Shown here: piece after piece, positions 7,540 to 14,907 of the stretch
Numbering within the stretch: position 1 is the first letter of the stretch
Layout: the number at the start of each line of letters is the position of its first letter
Assembly: GCA_041725895.1 (NCBI GenBank)
Contig: JBGRQA010000005.1
Coordinates: 193,447 to 257,446 of the forward strand
Source: JBGRQA01 sp041725895
Lineage (GTDB): Bacteria > Bacteroidota > Bacteroidia > Bacteroidales > Marinifilaceae
Length of the DNA: 64,000 nt
Reading direction: 5' to 3'
Translations under genes and position numbers: made by a program
Notes under the pieces: model-generated
Told to the model about the DNA's origin: nothing
The model's database searches: none
The model's input: only the letters and a program-made list of their open reading frames with translations

Positions 7540-10404
7540 CTATCTATTCAATTTCCTTCTCCGGAAGAGGTAGTAAATTGGAAAGCAAAAAAGTAGTAGT
7601 AAAGCCAAATATTTCCCTTTGGAAACTACTCCTCCATCATACATAACCGAAGTATCGCCCAAAGTAACATAGCCCGACCAAAAATAGGGATGAGCTTTTA
7701 AAGGATCCGCATTTTTAAGGTATTCCATTTTTGCTGCCCTCAAAGCGGCGTCTTTGGACATACCTTCCCCCAGAAATTGATAGAAATAGGTCATTAAACT
7801 GGATCCGGATTTATCCTCTACAGTCCACAATGTCATCACAATACTGGGACAACCTGCATAGAAAAAACCACGTGCCAAACTCATCACCCCTTCCCCTTTC
7901 AACAATTTTCCATCGCCGGTATTGCATGCACTCAAAACAACCATTCGCGCATTAAAATTCATATTATAAATCTCATGCGTATTCAACAAGCCATCCTCGC
8001 CAGCAGACTTATTTTGTGTAAACACCAACTTCGAGAACATGGGATTCTCATCATCGATAATGGTATGCATGGCCAAATGCAAAACGTCGTAGTTGATTGC
8101 ATTCTTCTTAAAATTTTCCTCTGTAGCCAATTCATCCACATACAAATCGCCTTCAATTACTTTCGAAATATTCTTAACCTCCTCTTTTACACCAGGCAAA
8201 GGAAATAGCTTATCCCGATAAGCAGCTCTCTCCACATACAGTATAGAGTCACTCACATCGTTATAACTGGGAGCGAAAGCCAACAATACTTTTGAGGATT
8301 CGTGCTCTTTCTGGGTATTTTTAAAACCAAGAGTTGCCGAATTTTGATAAGTAATGGTATGATCCTTCAGTAAGTAATCAAGATTCCTGTAATTGATCTT
8401 ACTTGAATCCCCATTCTGTTTTAACAGTACACCAAAGGGCAAATAGGCCAACTTATCATCGGGAACTATGACCAATTTTTTCTGATGAATCATAGAATCA
8501 AAAGAAAATAGTAATTGTTGGTAGAGCTGATGTGCCGAATGGATATAGGTTTTATAGTATTCAAAACTATTTTGTGAAAAATCGTTGGTTTTTAGACACT
8601 TCCGAACAGATTCAATGTTCTTATCCAACTCAGATTTATTAATGGATTGGCGCTGAATCTGAAAATCATTGGAAGAAATGATGAAAGAGAAGAGCGCCGA
8701 ATCGGAAATGGAATACTCCACAAATACCTCTCCCTCCCCCAAATGTTCCTGAAGTTCCTTAACATCAATGGTTCGGGCATCATATTTCAAAGCAAAGTAA
8801 TCAGGATACTCCAGCTCGAAGGTTTTCACCATCTCCTCGTACTGAACATTCAGGTTGAAGAGCTCATTCTGCCATTCAGCTATTTTTTTCCGGCTGGGCT
8901 TCAGCTTCTTTCTTTCCTCATAAACAGCAGCCCTGTATTTGGCAATCCCCTTCCTTACCTCCTGTTCCTGTTTCTGCAGTTCGGCAGGAATTCCCCCAAA
9001 TTCTTTGGCGTTTACATCTCGCAGAGAGGCCATTAAACTGGCTGACTTGGAGCGCTCAGCATAGTAGAAGGCTTTCTCCTTATAGATATACTCCCCGGTC
9101 TCCTTGTATAGCTGAAGCGCTAATTCAATCGATTTGGTATAGGTTTCCTTCTCGTTTTCAGAAAGTATTAACCGGCTCTCCTCGTCCTGGTAGGCGATTC
9201 GAATTCGGTCAATAGTAACCAGGCACAGATCAAAAGTTTCCAATGCTATCTTCAGATCCTTAATCTCCCTGGTATCCTTAGCATACAATTCATAGAAGGC
9301 GTAGGCTTTCCCCTTTAAACAGGAAAGAATCGAAATCTGAGGATCAATCTGTTCCTGAATTGGATTGTGATAAATATTATTATCGGAATAATTCTCCAAC
9401 TCCGAATTCAGGGATTTTTGGAAATAATCAAGCGCCTTTCTTCTTTTTCCCATCTTTAAGTAAAAGGTCCCGTAATTGTTTAAGCATTGGGCAATATAGG
9501 GATTTGATCCTCCCATATTTTTTGAATAAACCTGGTAAGCTTTTCCAAGATTAAGGAGAGCCTCCTCATTTCTCTCATGAGCAAAGAGGAATACAGCGAA
9601 ATTCATGTACAAATTCCCTAGGAGATAAGAATCTATAGAGTTATTCCGAATAGTCTCTTCAATACTCAGTTTGTGATAATAGATAGCTTTCTCAAAATCT
9701 TTCAGATGGTTGTAGCAATTGGCCATATTGGTATAGTTACTACTCAAATCCTTTACCCTGAATTTTTTCTTCAGATCCAAACTTTCGGAATAGTAACTCA
9801 AGGCTTTACCCCATTGCTTCTTGTTCTTACAAATAATCCCCAAATTATTATACAATAAGGCCAACCAGCGTAAATTCTTCTTAGAATCCTTTTTTAAATT
9901 AAACAAAGCCTCGTTGTAGAACTTCTCCGCTTTCAAAATATCTCCCCTGAAAGTATAGATATTCCCCTGATTCAAGTTTATCAACCCCAATTTGTTAAAA
10001 TCATTTTTGAAATGAAGCTGTACCAAATTCTCCGTCCTCTGATAGAATTGAAGCGCCTCCTCCATTTTCCCTAATTTTTTTTTGAGTACTCCAAAATTCA
10101 TATAAATCCGGTAGGCCAAGTTGGGATCAAAGTCAGAGCTTTGTTCTAACAACTCAACTGTTTTCTGAAAGGATTCCTCTGCATTTATAAAATCACCATT
10201 TCTCAAAGCTCCAACGGATTGATCATATAAAGCTTTCAATGAAGTATCCTGCTGAAGAATCGATTTCTCATGAGTAGGAAAATGGGGGGCTGACCCCACT
10301 GCATAGCCATCCCTGCCCATCAAAAAACAGAAGAGGAGCAGTAGAAATAAAAAAATCGTACTTTTTTTTCTTACAAGGGTGTCAAAAGCTAAGAACCTGA
10401 ACAC
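7540..10404 (-). CDS. CHAT-domain TPR protein, membrane anchored
   Basis: A 954-residue protein with an N-terminal signal or anchor (about 14-30), many TPRs over about 55-420, a helical linker, and a C-terminal CHAT (caspase-like) domain at about 640-920. The His-Cys dyad is present: H780 in HLAMHTIID and C827 in LSACNTGDG. A second hydrophobic segment follows (about 930-947) and the chain ends RRRKLNR. The layout therefore suggests an enzyme domain outside the cytoplasm, tethered at its C-terminus. CHAT proteins are proteases or regulated scaffolds. The target here is unknown. The gene is convergent with the sigma/TPR operon and divergent from the double-glycine peptide genes. No GGGTTACC box faces this gene, so its control seems separate. 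Confidence 0.9.
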   Translation of the reverse strand: MFRFLAFDTLVRKKSTIFLFLLLLFCFLMGRDGYAVGSAPHFPTHEKSILQQDTSLKALYDQSVGALRNGDFINAEESFQKTVELLEQSSDFDPNLAYRIYMNFGVLKKKLGKMEEALQFYQRTENLVQLHFKNDFNKLGLINLNQGNIYTFRGDILKAEKFYNEALFNLKKDSKKNLRWLALLYNNLGIICKNKKQWGKALSYYSESLDLKKKFRVKDLSSNYTNMANCYNHLKDFEKAIYYHKLSIEETIRNNSIDSYLLGNLYMNFAVFLFAHERNEEALLNLGKAYQVYSKNMGGSNPYIAQCLNNYGTFYLKMGKRRKALDYFQKSLNSELENYSDNNIYHNPIQEQIDPQISILSCLKGKAYAFYELYAKDTREIKDLKIALETFDLCLVTIDRIRIAYQDEESRLILSENEKETYTKSIELALQLYKETGEYIYKEKAFYYAERSKSASLMASLRDVNAKEFGGIPAELQKQEQEVRKGIAKYRAAVYEERKKLKPSRKKIAEWQNELFNLNVQYEEMVKTFELEYPDYFALKYDARTIDVKELQEHLGEGEVFVEYSISDSALFSFIISSNDFQIQRQSINKSELDKNIESVRKCLKTNDFSQNSFEYYKTYIHSAHQLYQQLLFSFDSMIHQKKLVIVPDDKLAYLPFGVLLKQNGDSSKINYRNLDYLLKDHTITYQNSATLGFKNTQKEHESSKVLLAFAPSYNDVSDSILYVERAAYRDKLFPLPGVKEEVKNISKVIEGDLYVDELATEENFKKNAINYDVLHLAMHTIIDDENPMFSKLVFTQNKSAGEDGLLNTHEIYNMNFNARMVVLSACNTGDGKLLKGEGVMSLARGFFYAGCPSIVMTLWTVEDKSGSSLMTYFYQFLGEGMSKDAALRAAKMEYLKNADPLKAHPYFWSGYVTLGDTSVMYDGGVVSKGKYLALLLLFCFPIYYLFRRRKLNR

Positions 10405-10489
10405 AAGATTTTTGCTGGGTTTTGTTAGTATTAGGAAATCTAAATATAGAGGAAAAATTTTACTTTTTTGAAAAAAACTTAGTTTTCGA

Positions 10490-10520
10490 GGGTTACCTTT
10501 TCGTGATTTTCGGAATAAAG
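10490..10520 (+). promoter_or_regulatory. Two-part box upstream of the peptide genes
   Basis: GGGTTACCTTTT at 10490-10501, 12 bases, then AATAAAG at 10514-10520 within GGAATAAAGGG. Spacing is identical to the box at 5727. The first peptide ATG is 42 bases downstream of the second half. Confidence 0.7.
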
Positions 10521-10562
10521 GGATGTATTTAATTTTTAATAAACATCATTAATCCCTATACC

Positions 10563-10670
10563 ATGAAAAATTTCGAAACCCTAAACCAAGAAGAGCTGCA
10601 GGAAGTTAAAGGCGGATACAATCCTTACGAAATGAGAGAAATCGATGTCACCGATGACGCTATTGTTTAA
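10563..10670 (+). CDS. Double-glycine leader peptide, copy 1 (35 aa)
   Basis: A 35-residue peptide, MKNFETLNQEELQEVKGG followed by a 17-residue tail beginning YNPYEMREI. The first 18 residues look like the double-glycine leaders of Bacteroidota natural-product or bacteriocin precursors (an E-L-x-x-V-x-G-G ending). The expected product is a small acidic peptide with no Cys or Ser. A two-part promoter box lies 43-73 bases upstream. The second copy 142 bases downstream has almost the same protein, with ten silent codon differences against one replacement, so the peptide is under selection. No peptidase-transporter gene (C39 ABC) is in the window. Family assignment is by leader motif only. The role may be signalling or a bacteriocin. 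Confidence 0.75.
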   Translation: MKNFETLNQEELQEVKGGYNPYEMREIDVTDDAIV

Positions 10671-10704
10671 TCACTATATTAATTGATCAAAATTTCCCTA
10701 TACC

Positions 10705-10812
10705 ATGAAAAATTTTGAAACCCTAAACCAAGAAGAGCTACTGGAAGTAAAAGGTGGATACAATCCTTATGAAATGAGAGAAATCGATGTTACTGATGAT
10801 GCTATCGTATAA
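10705..10812 (+). CDS. Double-glycine leader peptide, copy 2 (35 aa)
   Basis: Same peptide as copy 1 except Q13 is replaced by L. The tail after GG is identical at the protein level, although many third bases differ (for example TAC/TAT, ACC/ACT, GAC/GAT). Upstream bases CCCTATACC directly before the ATG are also shared, so the duplication included the translation start region. No separate promoter box precedes this copy, so it is likely read from the box at 10490. A GGGTTACC box for the histidine-kinase gene begins 43 bases after its stop. Confidence 0.75.
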   Translation: MKNFETLNQEELLEVKGGYNPYEMREIDVTDDAIV

Positions 10813-10854
10813 AAAACTCTCAGAACTAATTTAATTAAAAAATATTTGTTTTCA

Positions 10855-10885
10855 GGGTTACCTTTTGATGGAAAACGGAATTAAG
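10855..10885 (+). promoter_or_regulatory. Two-part box upstream of sensorless histidine kinase
   Basis: GGGTTACCTTTT at 10855-10866, 12 bases, then AATTAAG at 10879-10885. The spacing is the same as in the boxes at 5727 and 10490. The kinase ATG is 32 bases downstream. Confidence 0.65.
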
Positions 10886-10916
10886 AAGTAAAGCCGGACC
10901 CTTAAAACACAAAAAT

Positions 10917-11780
10917 ATGGAGAAACGTCCAACATATAAGGAATTGGAAAGGCAACTGAAAGATGCTTTGCACAGGGCCCAGGAAGCCGAAGAGCTGAAA
11001 AATGCTTTTTTGGCCAACATGTCCCACGAGATACGCACGCCAATGAATGCGATTATCGGAGCGTCGGAATTGTTGCGAGACCAAAACCTTACGGTGGCCG
11101 AACGAAATGAGTTTGCCAATATTCTCTCTACGAGCAGCCGTGAATTGTTGGAATTGTTTAACCGAATTATAGAATTGTCTGAGATGGAATCCGGACAATG
11201 CAAATTGAACGAAGCCGAATTGGATCTACAGATTCTTTTTCTGAAACTGTATTCTAAATACGAGGTCAGGATTAAGGAGGAGAAAAAGAACATAACATTA
11301 TCCTACACACAGCAAATACCGGATATCTCCTTTTTCACCGATTCGGATAAACTGAACAAGGTATTAAGCCACCTTTTAGATAATGCCGTCAAGTATACAA
11401 CCAATGGCAATATCGAATTTGGATGCAACCTACAGGATCATAATAATCTTTTATTCTACGTAAAAGACACAGGTCCGGGAATTAGCATCAAAGAACAAGA
11501 AAATATTTTCCAGAAATTCCGGCAAATTGATAATTCCTATACCAGGGAATATTCCGGGGCTGGTTTGGGCTTAAGTTTAAGTAAAGAAACCGTAAAAATA
11601 TTAGGCGGACGATTATATATTGACTCAATACCCGGCGAGGGTTCCATTTTTTACTTTACCCTGCCGTTGAAATATTCGGAAACGAACAATACTTTAAAAG
11701 AAAAAATTGAAAATACGTTAAAGCGTAGCTTTATCAACAAGTATTCTTTGGAAAACCTATCAAAGAATATTGCAATTTAG
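10917..11780 (+). CDS. Histidine kinase lacking a sensor domain
   Basis: A 287-residue kinase with only a short helical N-terminus (1-28), a HisKA domain with phospho-acceptor H37 (MSHEIRTPMN) and an HATPase_c domain (N box HLLDNAVKYT, G1 DTGPGI, G2 GAGLGLSL). It has no membrane segment, PAS, GAF or receiver domain, so it must be controlled by a partner protein or by dosage. A basic C-terminal tail of about 40 residues follows the ATPase domain. It lies downstream of the two double-glycine peptide genes and carries the same promoter box. The nearest possible partner is the receiver-only protein at 13240-13656, on the opposite strand. That pairing is inference. Confidence 0.88.
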   Translation: MEKRPTYKELERQLKDALHRAQEAEELKNAFLANMSHEIRTPMNAIIGASELLRDQNLTVAERNEFANILSTSSRELLELFNRIIELSEMESGQCKLNEAELDLQILFLKLYSKYEVRIKEEKKNITLSYTQQIPDISFFTDSDKLNKVLSHLLDNAVKYTTNGNIEFGCNLQDHNNLLFYVKDTGPGISIKEQENIFQKFRQIDNSYTREYSGAGLGLSLSKETVKILGGRLYIDSIPGEGSIFYFTLPLKYSETNNTLKEKIENTLKRSFINKYSLENLSKNIAI

Positions 11781-11801
11781 GGAAATACTAGGGATGTATG
11801 A

Positions 11802-11837
11802 AAGAAGCCTGCTGATCACAGGCTTCTTTTTTTTTTA
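11802..11837. terminator. Terminator after histidine kinase
   Basis: AAGAAGCCTG and CAGGCTTCTT with loop CTGATCA, then a run of ten or more T. It lies between convergent genes and ends inside the last codons of the 11835-12167 gene. Confidence 0.88.
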
Positions 11838-12167
11838 TCTTTTTTTCTGAACCGAAAGATCTTTCAGATTTAATAGAAAATCAAGCAGAATTGCTAAAAT
11901 AAGAAAGCTAAATCTACCTTCCATATCCAGGTAGAAACTAAACAATGCAAATAGCATAAAAAGGATATTCAGAGCTCTTAGATTCTCCATCCATTTCATT
12001 TTTTTTACATCATCCATCTTTAGGGTAATTCCCCTGTACAATACATTCAAACCAATTCCCATGGTAAGAAACCAAATTCCGTAGAATTCATCCTGTAAAA
12101 TAAAGAGTGCACCAACAATTATCAATACGGTTGCCAGGGTATACAGAATGTCGAGTATTCTAGCCAT
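11835..12167 (-). CDS. Small integral membrane protein, 110 aa
   Basis: A hydrophobic protein with about four predicted transmembrane stretches (residues about 6-24, 29-43, 66-82 and 87-101), separated by short charged loops (TLKMDDVKKMKWM). I do not recognise a named family. It begins seven bases after the ruvB stop on the same strand, so it is likely the last gene of a receiver-ruvB-membrane protein transcript. Function is unknown. Confidence 0.65.
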   Translation of the reverse strand: MARILDILYTLATVLIIVGALFILQDEFYGIWFLTMGIGLNVLYRGITLKMDDVKKMKWMENLRALNILFMLFALFSFYLDMEGRFSFLILAILLDFLLNLKDLSVQKKR

Positions 12168-12174
12168 AAATAAA

Positions 12175-13206
12175 CTAAAAAAGAAGTTCCTGTTTCGTAA
12201 TTCTATTTTTTTTTAAGTGATCATAAGCAAGCGAAGTAACTTCACGGCCTCGAGGAGTTCTCTTTATAAATCCTTCCTTAATAAGAAAGGGTTCATACAC
12301 CTCCTCTATGGTACCACTATCTTCTCCCACAGCTGTAGCAATAGTAGAAATTCCTACAGGTCCTCCCTTAAATTTATCGATAATCGTATTCAGAATTCGA
12401 TTGTCCATATCATCCAATCCATGTTTATCAATATTCAGGGCCTCAAGAGAATATTTGGTTATATCCAAATCGATGGAACCATTCCCTTTTACCTGAGCAA
12501 AGTCACGTACTCTTCTCAATAATGAGTTTACAATTCGAGGTGTTCCCCTACTTCGGGAAGCAATTTCGGAAGCAGCATCAGATGTAATATCTACATCCAA
12601 AATACTTGCGGAACGATTTACAATCTTCGACAGAATTGTATTATCATAATATTCTAAATGGCAATTAATACCGAATCTTGCTCTCAAGGGAGAAGTCAAT
12701 AATCCGGAGCGGGTTGTTGCTCCAATTAAAGTAAATGGATTTAACTCCAACTGAATGGAACGCGCTGCAGGCCCTTTATCGATCATTATATCGATTTTAT
12801 AGTCCTCCATGGCCGAATATAGGTATTCTTCCACAACGGGGCTTAAACGATGAATTTCGTCGATAAAAAGCACATCAAAAGGTTCGAGATTGGTAAGCAA
12901 GCCTGCCAGGTCTCCTGGTTTGTCAAGAACGGGTCCTGATGTAATTTTCAATCCCACCCCCAATTCCTGTGCGATAATATTCGAAAGAGTGGTTTTCCCC
13001 AATCCCGGAGGTCCATGAAGTAAAACATGATCCAAAGCTTCGTTCCTTAACTTGGCAGCTTTAACAAAGATGCTCAAATTCTCTACAACTTTATTTTGAC
13101 CACTAAAGTCATCAAATTGCAGAGGACGTAGTTTCTTCTCAAATTCCTTTTCATTCTCGGAAAGATTATTTTCCCGAATATCCCATGATTCATCCATAAA
13201 CGGCAA
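12175..13206 (-). CDS. ruvB: Holliday junction branch-migration ATPase RuvB
   Basis: A 343-residue AAA+ motor that drives branch migration of Holliday junctions with RuvA. Walker A is GPPGLGKTT (about 65-73) and Walker B is LFIDEIHRL (about 114-122). Sensor 1 GATTRSGLL and the C-terminal winged helix (GPVGISTIATAVGED) are also present. Length is normal. ruvA and ruvC are not adjacent. It starts 33 bases after the stop of a receiver protein on the same strand and is followed by the small membrane protein. Confidence 0.98.
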   Translation of the reverse strand: MPFMDESWDIRENNLSENEKEFEKKLRPLQFDDFSGQNKVVENLSIFVKAAKLRNEALDHVLLHGPPGLGKTTLSNIIAQELGVGLKITSGPVLDKPGDLAGLLTNLEPFDVLFIDEIHRLSPVVEEYLYSAMEDYKIDIMIDKGPAARSIQLELNPFTLIGATTRSGLLTSPLRARFGINCHLEYYDNTILSKIVNRSASILDVDITSDAASEIASRSRGTPRIVNSLLRRVRDFAQVKGNGSIDLDITKYSLEALNIDKHGLDDMDNRILNTIIDKFKGGPVGISTIATAVGEDSGTIEEVYEPFLIKEGFIKRTPRGREVTSLAYDHLKKNRITKQELLF

Positions 13207-13239
13207 AAGTATTAATAAAGGAGGAGCTTAAAAAGTCTA

Positions 13240-13656
13240 TCAAATATTTAGTTCTTCGAGAATTTTAAAAAGATTACGAACTTCGAAGGGCTTTGACATA
13301 TAACCATCCATTCCCATTTCACTGCATTTGGCTTCATTTGCCACTATAATATCAGCAGTAAGGGCTATAATAGGTATTCTGGTTGTCGATTCATTCTTCC
13401 TGATTAATTTGGTGGTTTCAAACCCATCCATTTCAGGCATCATTATATCCATTAAAATGAAATCATACTTTCCTTCTTCAAATTTATCCAATCCTTCAAC
13501 TCCGTTATTGGCAACATCAATATTATAACCATAGCGCTTTAAAGAAAACTGCACCACGGTTTGATTTAATTTATTGTCCTCAACAAGTAGAATGGAATAT
13601 TGTTTGTTTTCCCAATCTGTTTTCATTGAAATGGTAAAATTTAGATTGGAATGCAA
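13240..13656 (-). CDS. Receiver-only response regulator
   Basis: A single REC domain with no output domain (CheY/Spo0F-like). Acidic pocket E26/D27, phospho-acceptor D70 (ILMDIMMPEMDG), a conserved Thr (ALTAD) and Lys (MSKPFE) are all present. The frame opens at 13656, but the Met at 13626 (MKTDWENKQYSILLVEDN) is equally plausible as start. The domain resembles receivers of hybrid kinases. It lies upstream of ruvB on the same strand. The nearest kinase is the sensorless one at 10917-11780, and a phosphorelay between them is possible but unproven. Confidence 0.88.
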   Translation of the reverse strand: MHSNLNFTISMKTDWENKQYSILLVEDNKLNQTVVQFSLKRYGYNIDVANNGVEGLDKFEEGKYDFILMDIMMPEMDGFETTKLIRKNESTTRIPIIALTADIIVANEAKCSEMGMDGYMSKPFEVRNLFKILEELNI

Positions 13657-14379
13657 GATAACAAAAACACCACAAATAATTCCTCTCTGAAATGAAGTAA
13701 TTCGGACCTGTTTTTATCCATGCCAATTTGGAGCTTCAATTTTCCTTTTTCCACATATTAACAACTCTTCTATTATTAATTTATTTTTTAAAATTTCTAA
13801 AAAGAATAATGAATATAATGTCCTGTTGATAATGTTGGCAAGAGAATTTCAATTTTCTTGTGATTTACAAAAAAAAAGGTCTAATAACAGGATTTTAACA
13901 GAGATTGTTAATTTCAGTAATGGTGTAAATGAGTGTTTTATGTGCTTTATTAACTAACTGTTGATAAAGGATTCGGTTGATAAGATTTTTGTTGATTAGT
14001 ATTAACAAGCTGTTGAAAACCTGTTGGGAGATAAAATTTGTTTGGTAAAAAATAAAGTTGGTGAGAGGGATTTTTTTTTCTATACCCTTCCAACAATTTA
14101 ATTTCAAAATAATTTCTTTGAATTTTTAATAAAGAAAAATTAACAACCTGTTAACGGAATGTGAACAAATATGTTGATTACCTATAATCTAACTTGTAAT
14201 TGATTGTTCTTGAGATGATTCGGAGTTTCGACCAGTGTTAAAAGTTGGAATCTATCTGAAGGGAAAAAAATTCAAGTTTTTTGAAGTGTTTTTAGGTAAC
14301 GGCAAGTGACTAATTTTGATTAGTTTTGTATTTTAATAGAAAATAATACTCATTACAATTTCAACTGTTTTAATTGCGA
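13657..14379. other. Probable chromosomal replication origin (oriC)
   Basis: A 720-bp gene-free AT-rich stretch with many DnaA-box-like nonamers. On the plus strand TGTTGATAA occurs at 13824 and 13959, GGTTGATAA at 13975, TGTTGATTA at 13990 and 14172, and TGTTGAAAA at 14011. TTTTCCACA is at 13747 and TTATCCATG at 13714. A very AT-rich block at about 14100-14145 could be the unwinding element. To the left most genes are on the minus strand and the plus strand is C-rich. To the right most genes are on the plus strand and it is G-rich. No dnaA is adjacent, and Bacteroidota origins are often not next to it. Confidence 0.7.
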
Positions 14380-14457
14380 ATGCAGCAACCTGAATTAGGT
14401 TTATCTTTATGGGATGATCAATCAATTTTAGAGATGTTGCATGGCTTAATTTTTTAA
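14380..14457 (+). CDS. 25-residue leader-like ORF before rpiB
   Basis: ATG at 14380 opens a 25-codon frame that stops two bases before the rpiB ATG. The peptide begins MQQPELGLSLWDDQ and ends MLHGLIF. The segment GLSLW resembles the beta-clamp-binding consensus QL(S/D)LF, of interest because the frame lies at the edge of the probable origin. There is no homology evidence. It may be a leader peptide, a real micro-protein or chance. An in-frame stop at 14371 closes it upstream. Confidence 0.35.
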   Translation: MQQPELGLSLWDDQSILEMLHGLIF

Positions 14458-14459
14458 TA

Positions 14460-14900
14460 ATGGATAAGAATAGAATTGCGATTGCTTGTGATCATGCCGG
14501 ATTTCAGTATAAGGAGGAATTGGTTTCCTTTTTGAGTGAGAAGGGGTATATTGTAAAAGATTTTGGAACCAATTCTGAAGAAAGTATGGATTATCCCGAC
14601 ACTGCCCATCCTTTGGCTGCAGCTGTTGAAAATGGAGAATTCGATTATGGTTTTACCATTTGTGGAAGTGGAAATGGTATTACTATGACTGCTAACAAGC
14701 ATCAGGGGATTCGTGCTGCTTTGTGTTGGAATGCTGAAATTGCAGAATTGGCCCGTTCTCATAATAATGCCAACGTATGTGGAATTCCTGCAAGATTTAT
14801 TTCTTTGGAAGAAGCAATGGCTATTGCAAATGCATTTTTGAATACAGAATTTGAAGGTGGTCGTCACCAGCGAAGAGTTGAAAAGATACCAGTATCTTAA
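14460..14900 (+). CDS. rpiB: Ribose-5-phosphate isomerase B
   Basis: A 146-residue RpiB/LacA-LacB-fold isomerase that interconverts ribose 5-phosphate and ribulose 5-phosphate in the pentose phosphate pathway. Visible family residues are D11-H12 (ACDHAG), the catalytic C68 in CGSGNG, and H101 in SHNNANV. Length is typical. It is the first recognised gene to the right of the probable origin and starts eight bases before the lutB-like gene, so the two likely share a transcript. Confidence 0.96.
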   Translation: MDKNRIAIACDHAGFQYKEELVSFLSEKGYIVKDFGTNSEESMDYPDTAHPLAAAVENGEFDYGFTICGSGNGITMTANKHQGIRAALCWNAEIAELARSHNNANVCGIPARFISLEEAMAIANAFLNTEFEGGRHQRRVEKIPVS

Positions 14901-14907
14901 CGAATGA

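Noticed and set aside
10835..11293. Open frame on the minus strand opposite the histidine kinase
   Set aside because: It lies fully over the kinase HisKA region, whose domain motifs are clear. The opposite frame has no domain and odd Ser/Asn-rich composition.
14140..14155. TTAAC repeats 11 bp apart inside the origin region, like the Pho-box pattern
   Set aside because: Only two repeats, no exact TAnnTTTG at 37 bp, and the region is so AT-rich that a pair is expected by chance.
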